This document shows positions 10,466-20,680 of a DNA stretch of 64,000 nucleotides, piece by piece. Position 1 is the stretch's first letter. Every line of letters begins with the position of its first letter. The notes under the pieces were generated by a model. The model had not been told where the DNA came from. It saw nothing but the letters and a program-made list of their open reading frames with translations, and did not search any database. A program made the translations under genes and the position numbers. Source of the stretch: Entoloma clypeatum (taxonomy: Eukaryota > Basidiomycota > Agaricomycetes > Agaricales > Entolomataceae); NCBI GenBank assembly GCA_963565915.1, contig OY751489.1:2170001-2234000 (forward strand), written 5' to 3'.

Positions 10466-12343
10466 ATGGCTCACGTCTTCTCCGTCTTCCCCTCATGGCA
10501 TCCACATTCCCCGCCCCTCACAACTCCCGCTCCCTCATCCTCCTTCTTCCCCGTCGCTGACCAGCACGCCGCCGACCTCGAGTATCCCTCTCCACCTCCC
10601 TCCAACGCCTCCCCCTCCTACTCCTCCTCCGAGCACTTCCCCCTCCTCGCACAGTTTCCACAGATCGACTCCAGCATCGGTCCCAGCAGGGTTCTCACGC
10701 GACGGCAACGTGCGGCCCTCGAACACGCTCACATGGGACGCAGAGCCTCAGTCCCCTCCAACTTTCAGAGGTCCCCCAACGATCTCCCTCCCGTGCGTGT
10801 CTTCCACCTCTTCAATTCTAATTCACTCACAAGCGCCAGACCTCTGCCCTCTACCCCGATCAGCCCGCAGCAGACTCCCTTCTCGACGCATCGCCCAGAG
10901 ACCTAATACATGACCGCTCCCACCACCGCGAACGCTTGTCCCTCCATACTGCCGGTTCCGTCCCCCTACAGCTACAGTCTCCCACCTATCACCCCATGAC
11001 CCCCACTTCAATGTCGTCCCCATCTTATTCCTACCATCCTTATGCCAGTGCAAAATCCGCTCCCGAACCCGCTCCCGAACAGCCACGCGCTCCGTCTCCC
11101 GCACTCAGCGCAGTCTCTGCCCTCACCTCCGTCTCCGCTGCCTCTGCCCACTTCCGCCCTTATGCGCGTCCTTCATCATGTGCTTTGCCTGCAATCACTC
11201 CAAAGACAAAGCAGAAGAAGCAGCGCCTCGATAACCACGCTCGCAAAAGCATCTGTCTCTACCACGACCAACACCCAAACGCCCGCCAAGAGGATATCGC
11301 CAACGTATTCAAGGTCGAGCGAAGCACCATAAGCAAAATTCTAAAGCATAAAACTAAATGGATAAGCATGCCCGATAATCTCGCCAATCGCTTCGCCAAA
11401 CACAGGCAAGTCAATCACCCTGCATACTCTCGCTCAAATAAATAAATTCTCTAGACCGTCCAAATTCCCTGAAATCGAAGATGAACTCATGCAATGGCTC
11501 GAAGAATGCAGCGACAGAAAAATCTGCATCACCGACAGTGCCATACGCAACAAGGCAAAGGAGACCGCTCGCATGCTCCACATCTCCGAAGAAAAATTCA
11601 AGGCCAGTTCAGGATGGGTAGAAAACTTCAAATCGCGTCATGGCATCCGTGGCGGCGTCTGGACTGGCGCGGACAAACCGTCTTCTCCTCAAGCCCGCGT
11701 CCTCATCGAAGGCGGCAGCGCGGGGCCGAGCGACGAGCCCTCCATCCTCTCGCCTTTGAACCCGGCCTTTACTCGCCACGCCGAAGGCATGGACTTGGAT
11801 GATCCCTCTTCCCCTCGTCACGACGATCGTGACATAGACTCGGACCCCGGTTCCCCAGAATCGCAACACGAGGACCACCACGACGCTCAACCCCTGGCCG
11901 AATCTCCTGTCATGGTCGCCCAGCCTCCATGGGCTGACGAACGACGCTCCATCGGGGCTGCCCCCCTCGCACCCGCATCCCCCGCTCAACATCTTCCCCG
12001 CCCAGACTCACCATCTCATAGCCCATTATCCCTTGTTCGGCCGCATCTTAGTCCTCCCCGTCTCCCACCACTATCTTCCCAGCACGTTGTGGACCTACAT
12101 GGCCAGCGTCATTCATACCTCCCCGAATCCTCCGCCGCCATCTATTACCATACCCCTCACATACCCGCGCCCAGGCTGCCGACGCTCGCGGACGCCGAGG
12201 ACGCGATCAACACCCTCATCACTTTCCTCGACTCCGCGGGCCAGGGCATCCTCGAAGACCACGAGCGACAGGCGCTCAACACCGTCAAGTGCGCCCTTTT
12301 TCAGGCCGGGAGCGGTGTTCCATTTGATCGCAGGCGTCACTAA
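10466..12343 (+). CDS. CENP-B-type helix-turn-helix DNA-binding protein
   Basis: Three exons (10466-10792, 10834-11405, 11455-12343) give 595 residues. The second intron has a GC donor (GCAAGT). The N-terminal third is proline/serine-rich and disordered. Exon 2 ends with a Psq-type HTH (HARKSICLYHDQHPNARQED, then VERSTISKILKHKTKW). Exon 3 begins with a CENP-B-type HTH (DELMQWLEECSDRKICITDS, ending KSRHGIRGG). This pair is the DNA-binding half of pogo-type transposases and of host proteins derived from them (CENP-B, yeast Abp1/Cbh). No DDE catalytic domain follows; the rest is a Pro/Ser/Asp/His-rich linker and a conserved-looking C-terminal helix (DAEDAINTLITFLDSAG). It is therefore probably a domesticated DNA-binding protein; its targets are unknown. 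Confidence 0.8.
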
Positions 12344-13045
12344 ATCTAGATCCTTTTTCACCCGTCCTCAGTTTCTCTGAGCTGTTGCCAAAAAGAAGAC
12401 AGCCTTTAATTCCATACCTTGCGTATCTCTCCTTAAGCATCAACGAATATCCTTTCCTCATAAGTCATTCGAACTCTTCCGTTCCATACAGACTTGTGCA
12501 TACCCTCTTCCTTCAAACCCATCCATGCCGTCTTCTGTCACATTCACCTCATCCTGCAATATCTCGCTCTCACCCTCTGATACCTCTTTTGTACACCTCA
12601 CATACATACATACATACCGCCCATTCCTGATAATCCTCCCATCATGCATCTGTTTTCATACATATCCATCCAGACCGCCAGTCGGCTTATGCCCGCACGA
12701 CTCCTTCCCCAATAGCATTCACATCGACCATAAGAGTCTCATAATTTTACTTCATGTTTCATGGTATGGCAGGCACAATCTGTGGCATAACATCGCGCCC
12801 GTGAAGAACACGACACTGACTCAAAGTGGCTGAAAAAAAATACAACTCGGAAAATCCTTCCCCTTTTCCATTGTTCCACCAAAATATGTACAGATACAGA
12901 ACGATTGTCCATGTCCACCCACATGAACCAGATGAAATGATGGTGGATACAGGTCCAAAATTGTTCTCAACCATGAGAGGAATAAGAATGTGGCTGGTAG
13001 GAAGAAAAGCCTTGATGAGTGCGACGGAGCAGCCGTCGAAAAGAA
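12344..13045. other. Convergent 3' spacer
   Basis: Pyrimidine-rich sequence between the converging CENP-B-like and Zn2Cys6 genes. It contains a short CATA microsatellite near 12600-12616. No gene seen. Confidence 0.6.
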
Positions 13046-16000
13046 TCAACGTACATGTGACTGGACATGATGACTGGTTGGGGACAGCTCCATATCGTGA
13101 TCATCCACATCCGGCGACGATCTGGGCACGGCGTTGCCCATATGACTGAACTGCGGTTCTCCCGCCAAGGCCTGGTGATAGATGCGGCGCATCTCAACAG
13201 CCTGCTCGCCTGCTTCTTCGTACGAATAGCTATATTGCTCCAGCCCTTCGATGCAGCTCTTGACTTCTTGCCGGCCCAGACGCGCTAGTAGAGTTCCAGC
13301 CTGGATGCAGCTGAAGTGCATGACTGCGGGATCGAGCCTCTGTTTTGATAAAGATAGGGAAACGTTAGTAAGGTTGTTCAAGTAGAGCGAGGCAGAAGGA
13401 GTTCTGACTAGATAGCCATTGGACGTAAGCACCGCAGCCTAAACTCATCCGTGAGGAAGCCCGTATTTCGAAGTGGTAAGATTCGAGCATACCAAACCCG
13501 CTATACGAAGCGCGCCATGCAAAGCCTCTTCCGTAATCTTCCGCTTTACTTCTTCAATTCGTGCATTGTTGAGATCGATGGAACGATTGTTGACCTCCTG
13601 GATACCAAAGTCGTCGAGAGCGTTGAAGAGGATAATCCACATGACGTGGTATGTCGCGTCACTGGCACATGATGAAACAGCCTATTCTCCATTTGAACCT
13701 GTTCTCTTTGTGAGGATGAAAAATTATATACGAACGGAAACGAAATCCCAATCCCCTTTAAAGTTGCTGGGAACGCCCACCAGGCTCAGGAACTTGTCCC
13801 GCCATTCCGTTAACGCACCAGTGAAAGAGTGTAGAGTGTCCAGGGGAATCCCAAAAGCATCGGTTACTGGTTTCCAAAGCTGCCGAGACATTTGCCGCGC
13901 CGTCCTGGCCAACGAATGTGCTGCATCATAATACCCCTATAACAAAAGTGAGCAAAAGGTCACGATGGCCGAGGGGTAGGCTAGGGTACCAATGACTGGA
14001 GGATATGTCGTCAGTAGTCGACGTAGGCGGAGAAGCTGAAGACATACTTGTAGTTGATCCCTTGGCGATGACAGTGAACCAGCTTGTGATTCCATGAAAC
14101 TGGGCTCAACGGGGTCGGCCGTGTAAAAGTCAATGTCGTAATCCTCATCATCGAGGACAGGCTTCCGGCGATAGTACGCTGAAGCATATGCATCGGATAA
14201 GAGAGCCATCCACCATGCAAAGACCATCGTTCCGCGGTTTTCCGTGTCAGGAATCATGCGCAGCGTCGCCCTGTGGTTAATCTGATGTGGTAAATGAAGT
14301 CAGTTGACGATGGGGGCTTTGCCCTGGCGACGGACCTGGAGATCGAGGAGATGCCGAGTGGCGGCTGTCAGCCAGAACCCGCGAAAACCTGCGAAGGGGA
14401 AGAGAAAGAAGAGACAGTTAGCGTTCATCAACCGCTCTTTGCCGGAGGACGGTAGCCTTACCAGTCGGATCGTCGGCGATCTCTGAAAGGTAAAGTTTGA
14501 GTAGGGTCATGTCAGAGACTGAACAACCTTCACTGACGGCTTTGGAGGGGTTCGATCAGCAAGCCGATAACGACATGGTCGGGGTTGGGTATCCGATGCA
14601 CTTTCAGTGCTTCTGCAAGATCGCGCGCGCGGTTTATCAGTGTTTTCGCGAGGAGACTCTGGCCACTGGGCCGCCGTCGGTCCGCGACTAATAATGGATG
14701 CTCCGAAAATTTCGAACCCCATGCTAGCACGGTAGCTACGAGAGCAGGGTGGAGAGGTTCCTGAGTAGTTGGCGATCTTGACGGACCGAGTTGGAGACGT
14801 CGACGAAATTGGTCGGGATTGAGGAGAGGAAGTCGGGTATGAACAATTTGGAAATACACTTCCACGAGATCCAAGGTAAATCTGTCAGTAGTAAATGAGG
14901 GTCGTTCAGCATGGTGTCCAAACGCAGATATTCTACGGTGGAGGACTTGAGGAACAGGGATAAGGAAAGACGCAGAGGACCACATGGGTAATGTTCCCAG
15001 GTTGATGGAATGCGAAATGAAATGTCAAGGTTAGATTACCCACTCTGCTTTGAAACTATCAGCTTCTAGTCTTGATGCTTGATCTCCCCAGGGATCGTAA
15101 GGAGACCTACGTCGCCCAGGGACGGTCGCAAAGGACAATGAATTACTGCAATGTCAACCGGTGAGCCTGAAAATCTGGAAAAGATTAAATTGAAACAGAC
15201 TCGGTTATTTCTGGAGAGGCAAAAATATATGATAAAAGGTCCCTTGTAGGGGTGGAGAGAGATATTTGCGGAGTGAATCCGTAACGAACGGGGAGGGGGA
15301 GATGGTTTGAGATAGGAATAATTGGAGAGGTGAGGGAACCATTTTCAAGAATGGGGGAACTGAGATGATAATCAAATTGCGCGCTCATAGAAAGCGATGC
15401 AGGGAAGGGCTTACACAATTGGGGCAGCCGGAGATGAACCGCTGAATAATAATCAGGAATTAGTGGTAATCTCAAAGGGAGGTGGAAATAGGCAAGTGGG
15501 TACCAAGGTGATGGTGGAGTTGCGAATCGCCCAAGGACTGCAGTGGGTTGACCTGAAGGGTCAAGAACTATGGCTGAATACTTTGTTCCGCCCGCCGAGC
15601 TGAGGTTCCTTGGTCTGCGGCTGAGAGAAGCATTGCGTTTCTTTTCACTGGTAGCCTGTTGAACGTAGTGGCTGTAGAAGGTTGAGAGACTGGATGGCAA
15701 GGAATACGGAAGATGATACGGACGTGCAGGGGTAACTTTTGGACAAGCAATGCTATTTGACGAAGCGTAAGGCTGCTTTGAGGATCGAGAAAGCTGGAGT
15801 ACCTGGCACTGAGAGATGTGAGTGAGAGCGGCGGCTGACGCAGGACGACGGGGAACATACCTTTTCCTGTCCAGGCAAGCGATTGCACTTGACCTTGCGG
15901 GCTCTGAGAGAACGGAGTGAGACATCGGAGGCAGTGCGGCGACGATGGAGCAGACCTGCAGGCGTCACAAGCGGTGTTCTGCTTGCGTGGCGGGGGCTGG

Positions 16001-16161
16001 TTGCTGCTGTAGTTCTGGATCTGATTCTGGAAGGCGGTGGTCGTCTGGGGAAAGGCTGAGATACAGGTGAGTGCGGAGAGGGCGGGGGCAAGAGGAGAGA
16101 GGGGACCTGAGTGGGCGGGGGCTGGATCTATGGCGATGCGAGGGCTGTCGTGGTGAAGCAT
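13046..16161 (-). CDS. Zn2Cys6 binuclear-cluster transcription factor with fungal-specific regulatory domain
   Basis: The start is MLHHDSPRIAIDPAPAHS. The DNA-binding cluster is split over four exons at about 15590-15975: ACDACR, ARKVKCNRLPGQEK, CQ, HCLSKSYPCT, then HYVQQATSEKKR. Spliced, it gives C-x2-C-x6-C-x8-C-x2-C-x6-C, exactly the GAL4-type pattern followed by a basic linker. Downstream exons give the fungal transcription factor regulatory domain (LVEVYFQIVHTRLPLLNP, NRGTMVFAWWMALLSDAY, DDEDYDIDFYTADPVEPSF). The last exon ends at TGA 13046-13048. It is a nuclear regulator; its target pathway cannot be read from the sequence, and exon borders in the middle are approximate. Its start is 151 bp from the divergent Tom22 start. 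Confidence 0.88.
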
Positions 16162-16312
16162 GGATGGGAGAGGGAGAAGAAGGAGGAGGAGGGCGACTGT
16201 TTACAACTTTCTTTTTTTTGAAATATTTATCAAGTCACCGCTCCCCAGGGGTGATGCGCCCCCTCAAAAGGAAAAACCTCGGCTCCGAAATTTTTTCTCG
16301 ATCCAACCAACC

Positions 16313-16825
16313 ATGGTCAAAGTCCAGATTGTCGAAGAAAAGGACGCCGCGTCGAGCAACTCGCCCTACGCCACCGACGACGACAGTCGCACCTCCTCCT
16401 CCGTCTCAATTTCATCCGTCGAGTCTGATGCCTCCGCCGACGAGTCCTTCCTTGACCGCGTAGCCGCCCTCGTCGACATCGTCCCCCCCTCGACACGTCA
16501 CACTATTTCCTCCCGCATCTCACGCACCGCCGCCGCCCTCAAGCGCAGCAGCAAGTTCGTAGGCAGCATCGTGTGGGTCGTCACCACCTCGGCCCTTCTT
16601 GTCGCTCTGCCCTTGGCGCTGAGTCTTGAGGACGAAGCAAAGATCGTCGCCCAAGAAAAGGAGATGCTCGAGCAGCAGCAGGGCGCCCAGCAGGTCAATT
16701 TTGTTGTCTCCAATGCCCCCTCACAGTCCAGCTTACATGTCATCCAGATGCTTGCCCCTTCTATGTACCCTTCAGCACCTGGCTCCCAACAACAGCCGAA
16801 AGCCCTAGTTCCGCCAGGATTCTGA
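16313..16825 (+). CDS. TOM22: Mitochondrial import receptor subunit Tom22
   Basis: An uninterrupted frame of 170 residues starts MVKVQIVEEKDAASS. It has the Tom22 layout: an acidic/serine-rich cytosolic N-terminus that receives presequences, the segment ESFLDRVAALVDIVPPSTR, a transmembrane helix (VGSIVWVVTTSALLVALPLA) and a short intermembrane-space tail. In-frame codons begin at 16160, but the ATG at 16313 gives the family-like start. It is the central receptor and organiser of the TOM complex. The 5' side is divergent from the Zn2Cys6 gene. Confidence 0.93.
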   Translation: MVKVQIVEEKDAASSNSPYATDDDSRTSSSVSISSVESDASADESFLDRVAALVDIVPPSTRHTISSRISRTAAALKRSSKFVGSIVWVVTTSALLVALPLALSLEDEAKIVAQEKEMLEQQQGAQQVNFVVSNAPSQSSLHVIQMLAPSMYPSAPGSQQQPKALVPPGF

Positions 16826-17135
16826 TGATATTTCATATCACCTTCGCGGGAATACTCCACTATCATATAATTCTGCACCTGTACTCTACCACGCGACAGA
16901 CTACTTCACATGCGGCCGAATTTGACGCCGTTCCTTCCCACTAGATTTTCCAATGTGGACACCTCAACTCACCGATAGTGATTATTCGCTTTCATGTTCT
17001 ATTCTATGCCTCCGTACATAACTTAGCAACGACGGTTATGAACATCTCGGTATCAAGGGTTTCTACTTCTGAGTCTAGCCTGAACGACTCCATGATCAGC
17101 CTTACAGCGTCTATTCTGTCACCTGCTTTCGCATG
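16826..17135. other. Convergent 3' spacer
   Basis: About 310 bp between the stops of the Tom22 gene and the convergent complex I subunit gene. No gene or notable structure seen. Confidence 0.6.
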
Positions 17136-18648
17136 TTAGAAGTTGATCGACACCACCAAAGAGGAAGCACAAACAACAGGAAGCAAGGGTCGTGCAGGAA
17201 AAACAATTGGTCGCACAAAATTTTCCCTGAGATGCCCGTAGTCAGTGCAAACCATGAAATGAAACGGCCGCAACAGGACTTACGCGGAACGATAGCGCCG
17301 GAGGTAGGTGATAGCATGATTCTCTATCTCCGTTGGCTCTACACCAACCGTTCCCCATTCACCTGCCACATCCGCATCATCAATATATCGCCTAATCACA
17401 TCATCGGGACTGAGGGCTGGCCACCAAACCCCTTGAGCTGCCTTCGCGAGCGCGACTGCAATTGGCTTGGGAAGAACTGGTGCACGGGACGGAGGGCGAA
17501 GTGTAATGGAGGACACAAGGTTCAACAAGTATTCGTACGTCAGCGTAGAGGGGCCGGGTAGAGAAAGTGTTCCTGGAAGCTGAGGGATGGACATGAGGTT
17601 CGCAAGGGCTTGGGCAACGTCCATGACCTGGAATGCATGAGTTCTCGCATTTGAATAGGTTCTAACACGAAGCCTCACATGTACTGGTCGTATTTGAGTC
17701 TGCCCATGATTGAGTTTCCACCAAATCGGCCAAACTGTTTTGGTGATCATGCTACTGTTGAGCCGAGAGAATCAGGGAATGCGAGGAGCGTGACGAACCT
17801 GCCATGTTGGTCAAGAGTTTGTCCTCAGATCCAAACATAGTCCCAGGTCGCACGATGGTCGCCGTCGGGAAAGCAGCCTTGACCCTCTCTTCACCCTCGG
17901 CTTTCGTCTGATAGAACTCGGAAGGCGAGGTAGGCGACGCGTTCAAATGCGAGATATGGACAAGACGAGAAACTCCCGAAGCCGCGGCGACTTTGGCTAT
18001 TCTTTCCGCCCCTCCAACGTGGATGGATGAGTAGTCAAAATTCCTAGCATGGTGGTCAGTCGTCCGACCGACTCAAGATGTAGGCAAACGCACTTGGTCT
18101 CGTAATCTCGGCCGACAAGGTTGTAGACAATGTCAGAATGCCTGAGACACTCTGCAATTTGGTTTTCGTTTCGTATGTCCCATTCCTGTTGAACAAACGC
18201 AAGAGTGACAGCGTGAAAGAATGAACAACAAGAGCACTTGCCATTCGAACGATTTGGCCCAAGTCACCCATGGGCTTGAAGAGTCTAGCTTCGTCTTCGT
18301 CACGGTAAGGAATGATCACTTGGGTTCCAAGCTTTGCTATCATATCAAAAAGTATTTGTATGTGTTGGATTGAAATATCAGACTGTTACCTACCCAGTTT
18401 CGACACAAGGTACCGTCCTAAGAATCCGGTGCAGCCGAAGACAGTCACGACATGGCCGCTAACCGCACTGTAGCCAGGGGGGCCTTGCGATACTATGGGT
18501 TTGTTGGAAGGGAGAGTGACAACATCATTGTAAGCCCGCTGGAAAACACAATTGAAATGAATTCATCAGTAGACGGGTGTAAAGGCACCTTTCCAGGACT
18601 TCTTAAAGTACGCTGCAAGCGAATGAGGTTGTGTGAGGAGGCAATCAT
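17136..18648 (-). CDS. NDUFA9: NADH:ubiquinone oxidoreductase 40-kDa subunit (NDUFA9 type)
   Basis: The multi-exon gene has a short first exon (start [20 protein letters not shown]) that is a mitochondrial presequence. Next come the Rossmann motif [15 protein letters not shown], then [91 protein letters not shown] and a last exon ending VVSIN F TAA. This order matches NDUFA9/NUO-40, the atypical short-chain-dehydrogenase-like subunit that binds NADPH structurally at the junction of the complex I arms. The ATG at 18648 was chosen because it gives a basic presequence that splices in phase. The start is 94 bp from that of the divergent UPF0390 gene. Confidence 0.93.
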
Positions 18649-18742
18649 GCCCTGCCTGTGGGAGATGTGGATGGCGTTCGGTGGATGGCGGGAGAACTGC
18701 CAAAATGGGTCACGTGCTAGAATTTGCCTTCGTCCGATCATC

Positions 18743-19123
18743 ATGGTGCAAGGCAAAACGAAAGGCCTCACAGCGAAGGCCTCGTCTTCCAGACACGCAT
18801 CCAAAGCAGCAGCCAACACAAAAAAGGGACAGCGACATGTTCCACCCAAAAAACCGCAACTGATCAAACACGCTGCCATGAAAAGGGTACGATCTTTCAA
18901 CCACCGAACGAAAATCTCACATCCCGCTGTGCTTAGGACCTGACTGCGAAAATCAACAAGTCGATTGAGACACAGATGGTTGCTGCCGCGTCTGCAGGAA
19001 AGCTGACTATCATGAAACATCCCGCGCCTGATGCGTAAGTCTACCTAACCCAACACCTCACTGTGGGCCGCTTCCTCAATCTTCCTCAATAGGTCCTCCT
19101 CCAGAGGGAAACATAAATCCTGA
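18743..19123 (+). CDS. UPF0390 (Leydig cell tumor 10-kDa homologue) small basic protein
   Basis: Three exons (18743-18886, 18937-19034, 19093-19123) encode 90 residues, very rich in Lys, Ala and Ser. The start MVQGKTKGLTAKASSSR, the middle HVPPKKPQLIKHAAMKR, the segment DLTAKINKSIETQMVAAASA and the short C-terminal tail SSSRGKHKS match the UPF0390 / C19orf53 family. That family is small and probably nucleolar, with no assigned biochemical activity. Codon usage and in-phase introns support a real gene despite its size. Confidence 0.85.
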
Positions 19124-20680
19124 GGCCCAGGATGATTCATAAGCAGCGCTATGACAGGTGAGCATCGGAGAACGGAGTCTAGAACCCCGCAATCCTGACT
19201 TCAATGTCAGTCAGACCCCGTCATTGCGGATGCCACTGGATGGGTATATCTCAGAACTCGAGACGCAAAGCTTCGGCGCAGGCGCACATTCTCCGCCAAC
19301 TGGATCCTCACCTCGATTTGTGACCACATTGGGATGCGTTGTACCGTTGCTTCCTTTCTCATCCTTGACACTTGTCCATCTTTTACAAAGCACGTCTTAT
19401 CCATCAATAACCTGTATTATCCGGCCAGGGAGAAGCGCGAAAGAACATTACTGCTATTTTCTCAACCGTTGTCAGGAATTCACGAGAGGTTTAAAATCCT
19501 CATTTCCCGCCTTGAAACAATGCCGCTTTTTTGATGTCCAAATGTTTATTGGTCATGCGAGGTAGTATTTAGAGAACATCCCTCATAACTGGATCCAGCC
19601 TCCAAGAGTTATTTCATGGATAGTCTGGCTATGTTCTCATTGTCAAGCTTATCAGGCTCCGCAGGTGAGCTCTTCCTTGATTCGTGGAATCTCATAGCAG
19701 GTTGTGTGTCTGGCGAATGTGCTACGCAATAAAAATCTGTTTGAACGCCCCCCACATCGACATGCTAACATCAGCTGGGGCGGCGGTTCTGGCCATGAGG
19801 ACCAACCGGACGTCAAGGCGGCAAACCTACGTCTATAATCGATGGACTGCGACCTATGCCCTCAAAAAAGTGGGAAGGCCGCAAGTCAAGTACCGGTAAC
19901 AGCGTTTCTTTCCATCTCCGCGCTCCCACTTCAGGCTGTCAGTATGTCATAGAATCATAAAGTATCTCGCATACGCTACCATGCTCTTCATTTCGATATC
20001 GAGTTCACTTGTTTATTCCAACTTCGTGTATAACCACGATACATGTTCACTGCGTCACTGCGTCACCGCGGCTCTATCTCTTGATCCTAAAAGCTTGGCA
20101 ACAGCGAAAAGGAGACGTTATCCTTGTCAAGGTATGCAATTTAAAAGCTGCTCGGATTATTCTAAATTTCGACAAGGTGCCATTCGGGTTGCTCTATTCA
20201 AAACGCCAGATGAAATAAAATTGATACTGGTTCACTGGATGGTGAATTTAATGATCGTCAAAGCATATACAGTGGTCTCCAGTTTTACAGCTAAATGCGA
20301 AATTATAGGCGGTTGAAAACAAAACAATATCTAGGGCGGGGCTAGAATTCAAGTCCCCGATGGCCCAAATTGGTAATGATGGATTGCGCTGTCAGCAATG
20401 GTGAGCCGGCAACGTAAGGAAGTAACCCTTCGGAGTCCCAAAACCAATCCCGCCCTATGTCCTGTTTTTTTCCCAACCGCGTATCATTTCGCATTTAGCT
20501 GTAATTTGAATCAATACCATACTTGTGCTCGCCGAGTTTTACAGTTAAAAAAACTTTTACAGAGCATGATCCGTGTTGTGATGCACGTGCCGAGCCGAGA
20601 CTCAGAAGTTTTGGGATCCAGCTTCATGTTGAATTCTCGTTCGACTTCACGTTCTCTAACGCGAATTATTCACGAGCAAT
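19124..20680. other. Intergenic region holding MITE copy 2
   Basis: About 1.5 kb without a convincing gene. Several frames exceed 60 codons but none shows family resemblance or consistent splice structure. The only recognised feature is the MITE at 20288-20501. Confidence 0.6.
20288..20501. mobile_element. MITE copy 2, same family as at 9529-9695
   Basis: A 214-bp element starting CAGCTAAATGCGAAAT and ending with the inverted TTTCGCATTTAGCTG, flanked by TA on both sides. The terminal inverted repeats are about 55 bp with scattered mismatches and the inner GGGCGGG box is kept. It is longer than copy 1 by internal sequence between the arms (about 20340-20400). Non-coding; it ends about 180 bp upstream of the Sas10 start. 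Confidence 0.85.

Noticed and set aside
12596..12620. CATA microsatellite as a possible functional repeat
   Set aside because: Only about four units in a 3' spacer; too short to be notable.
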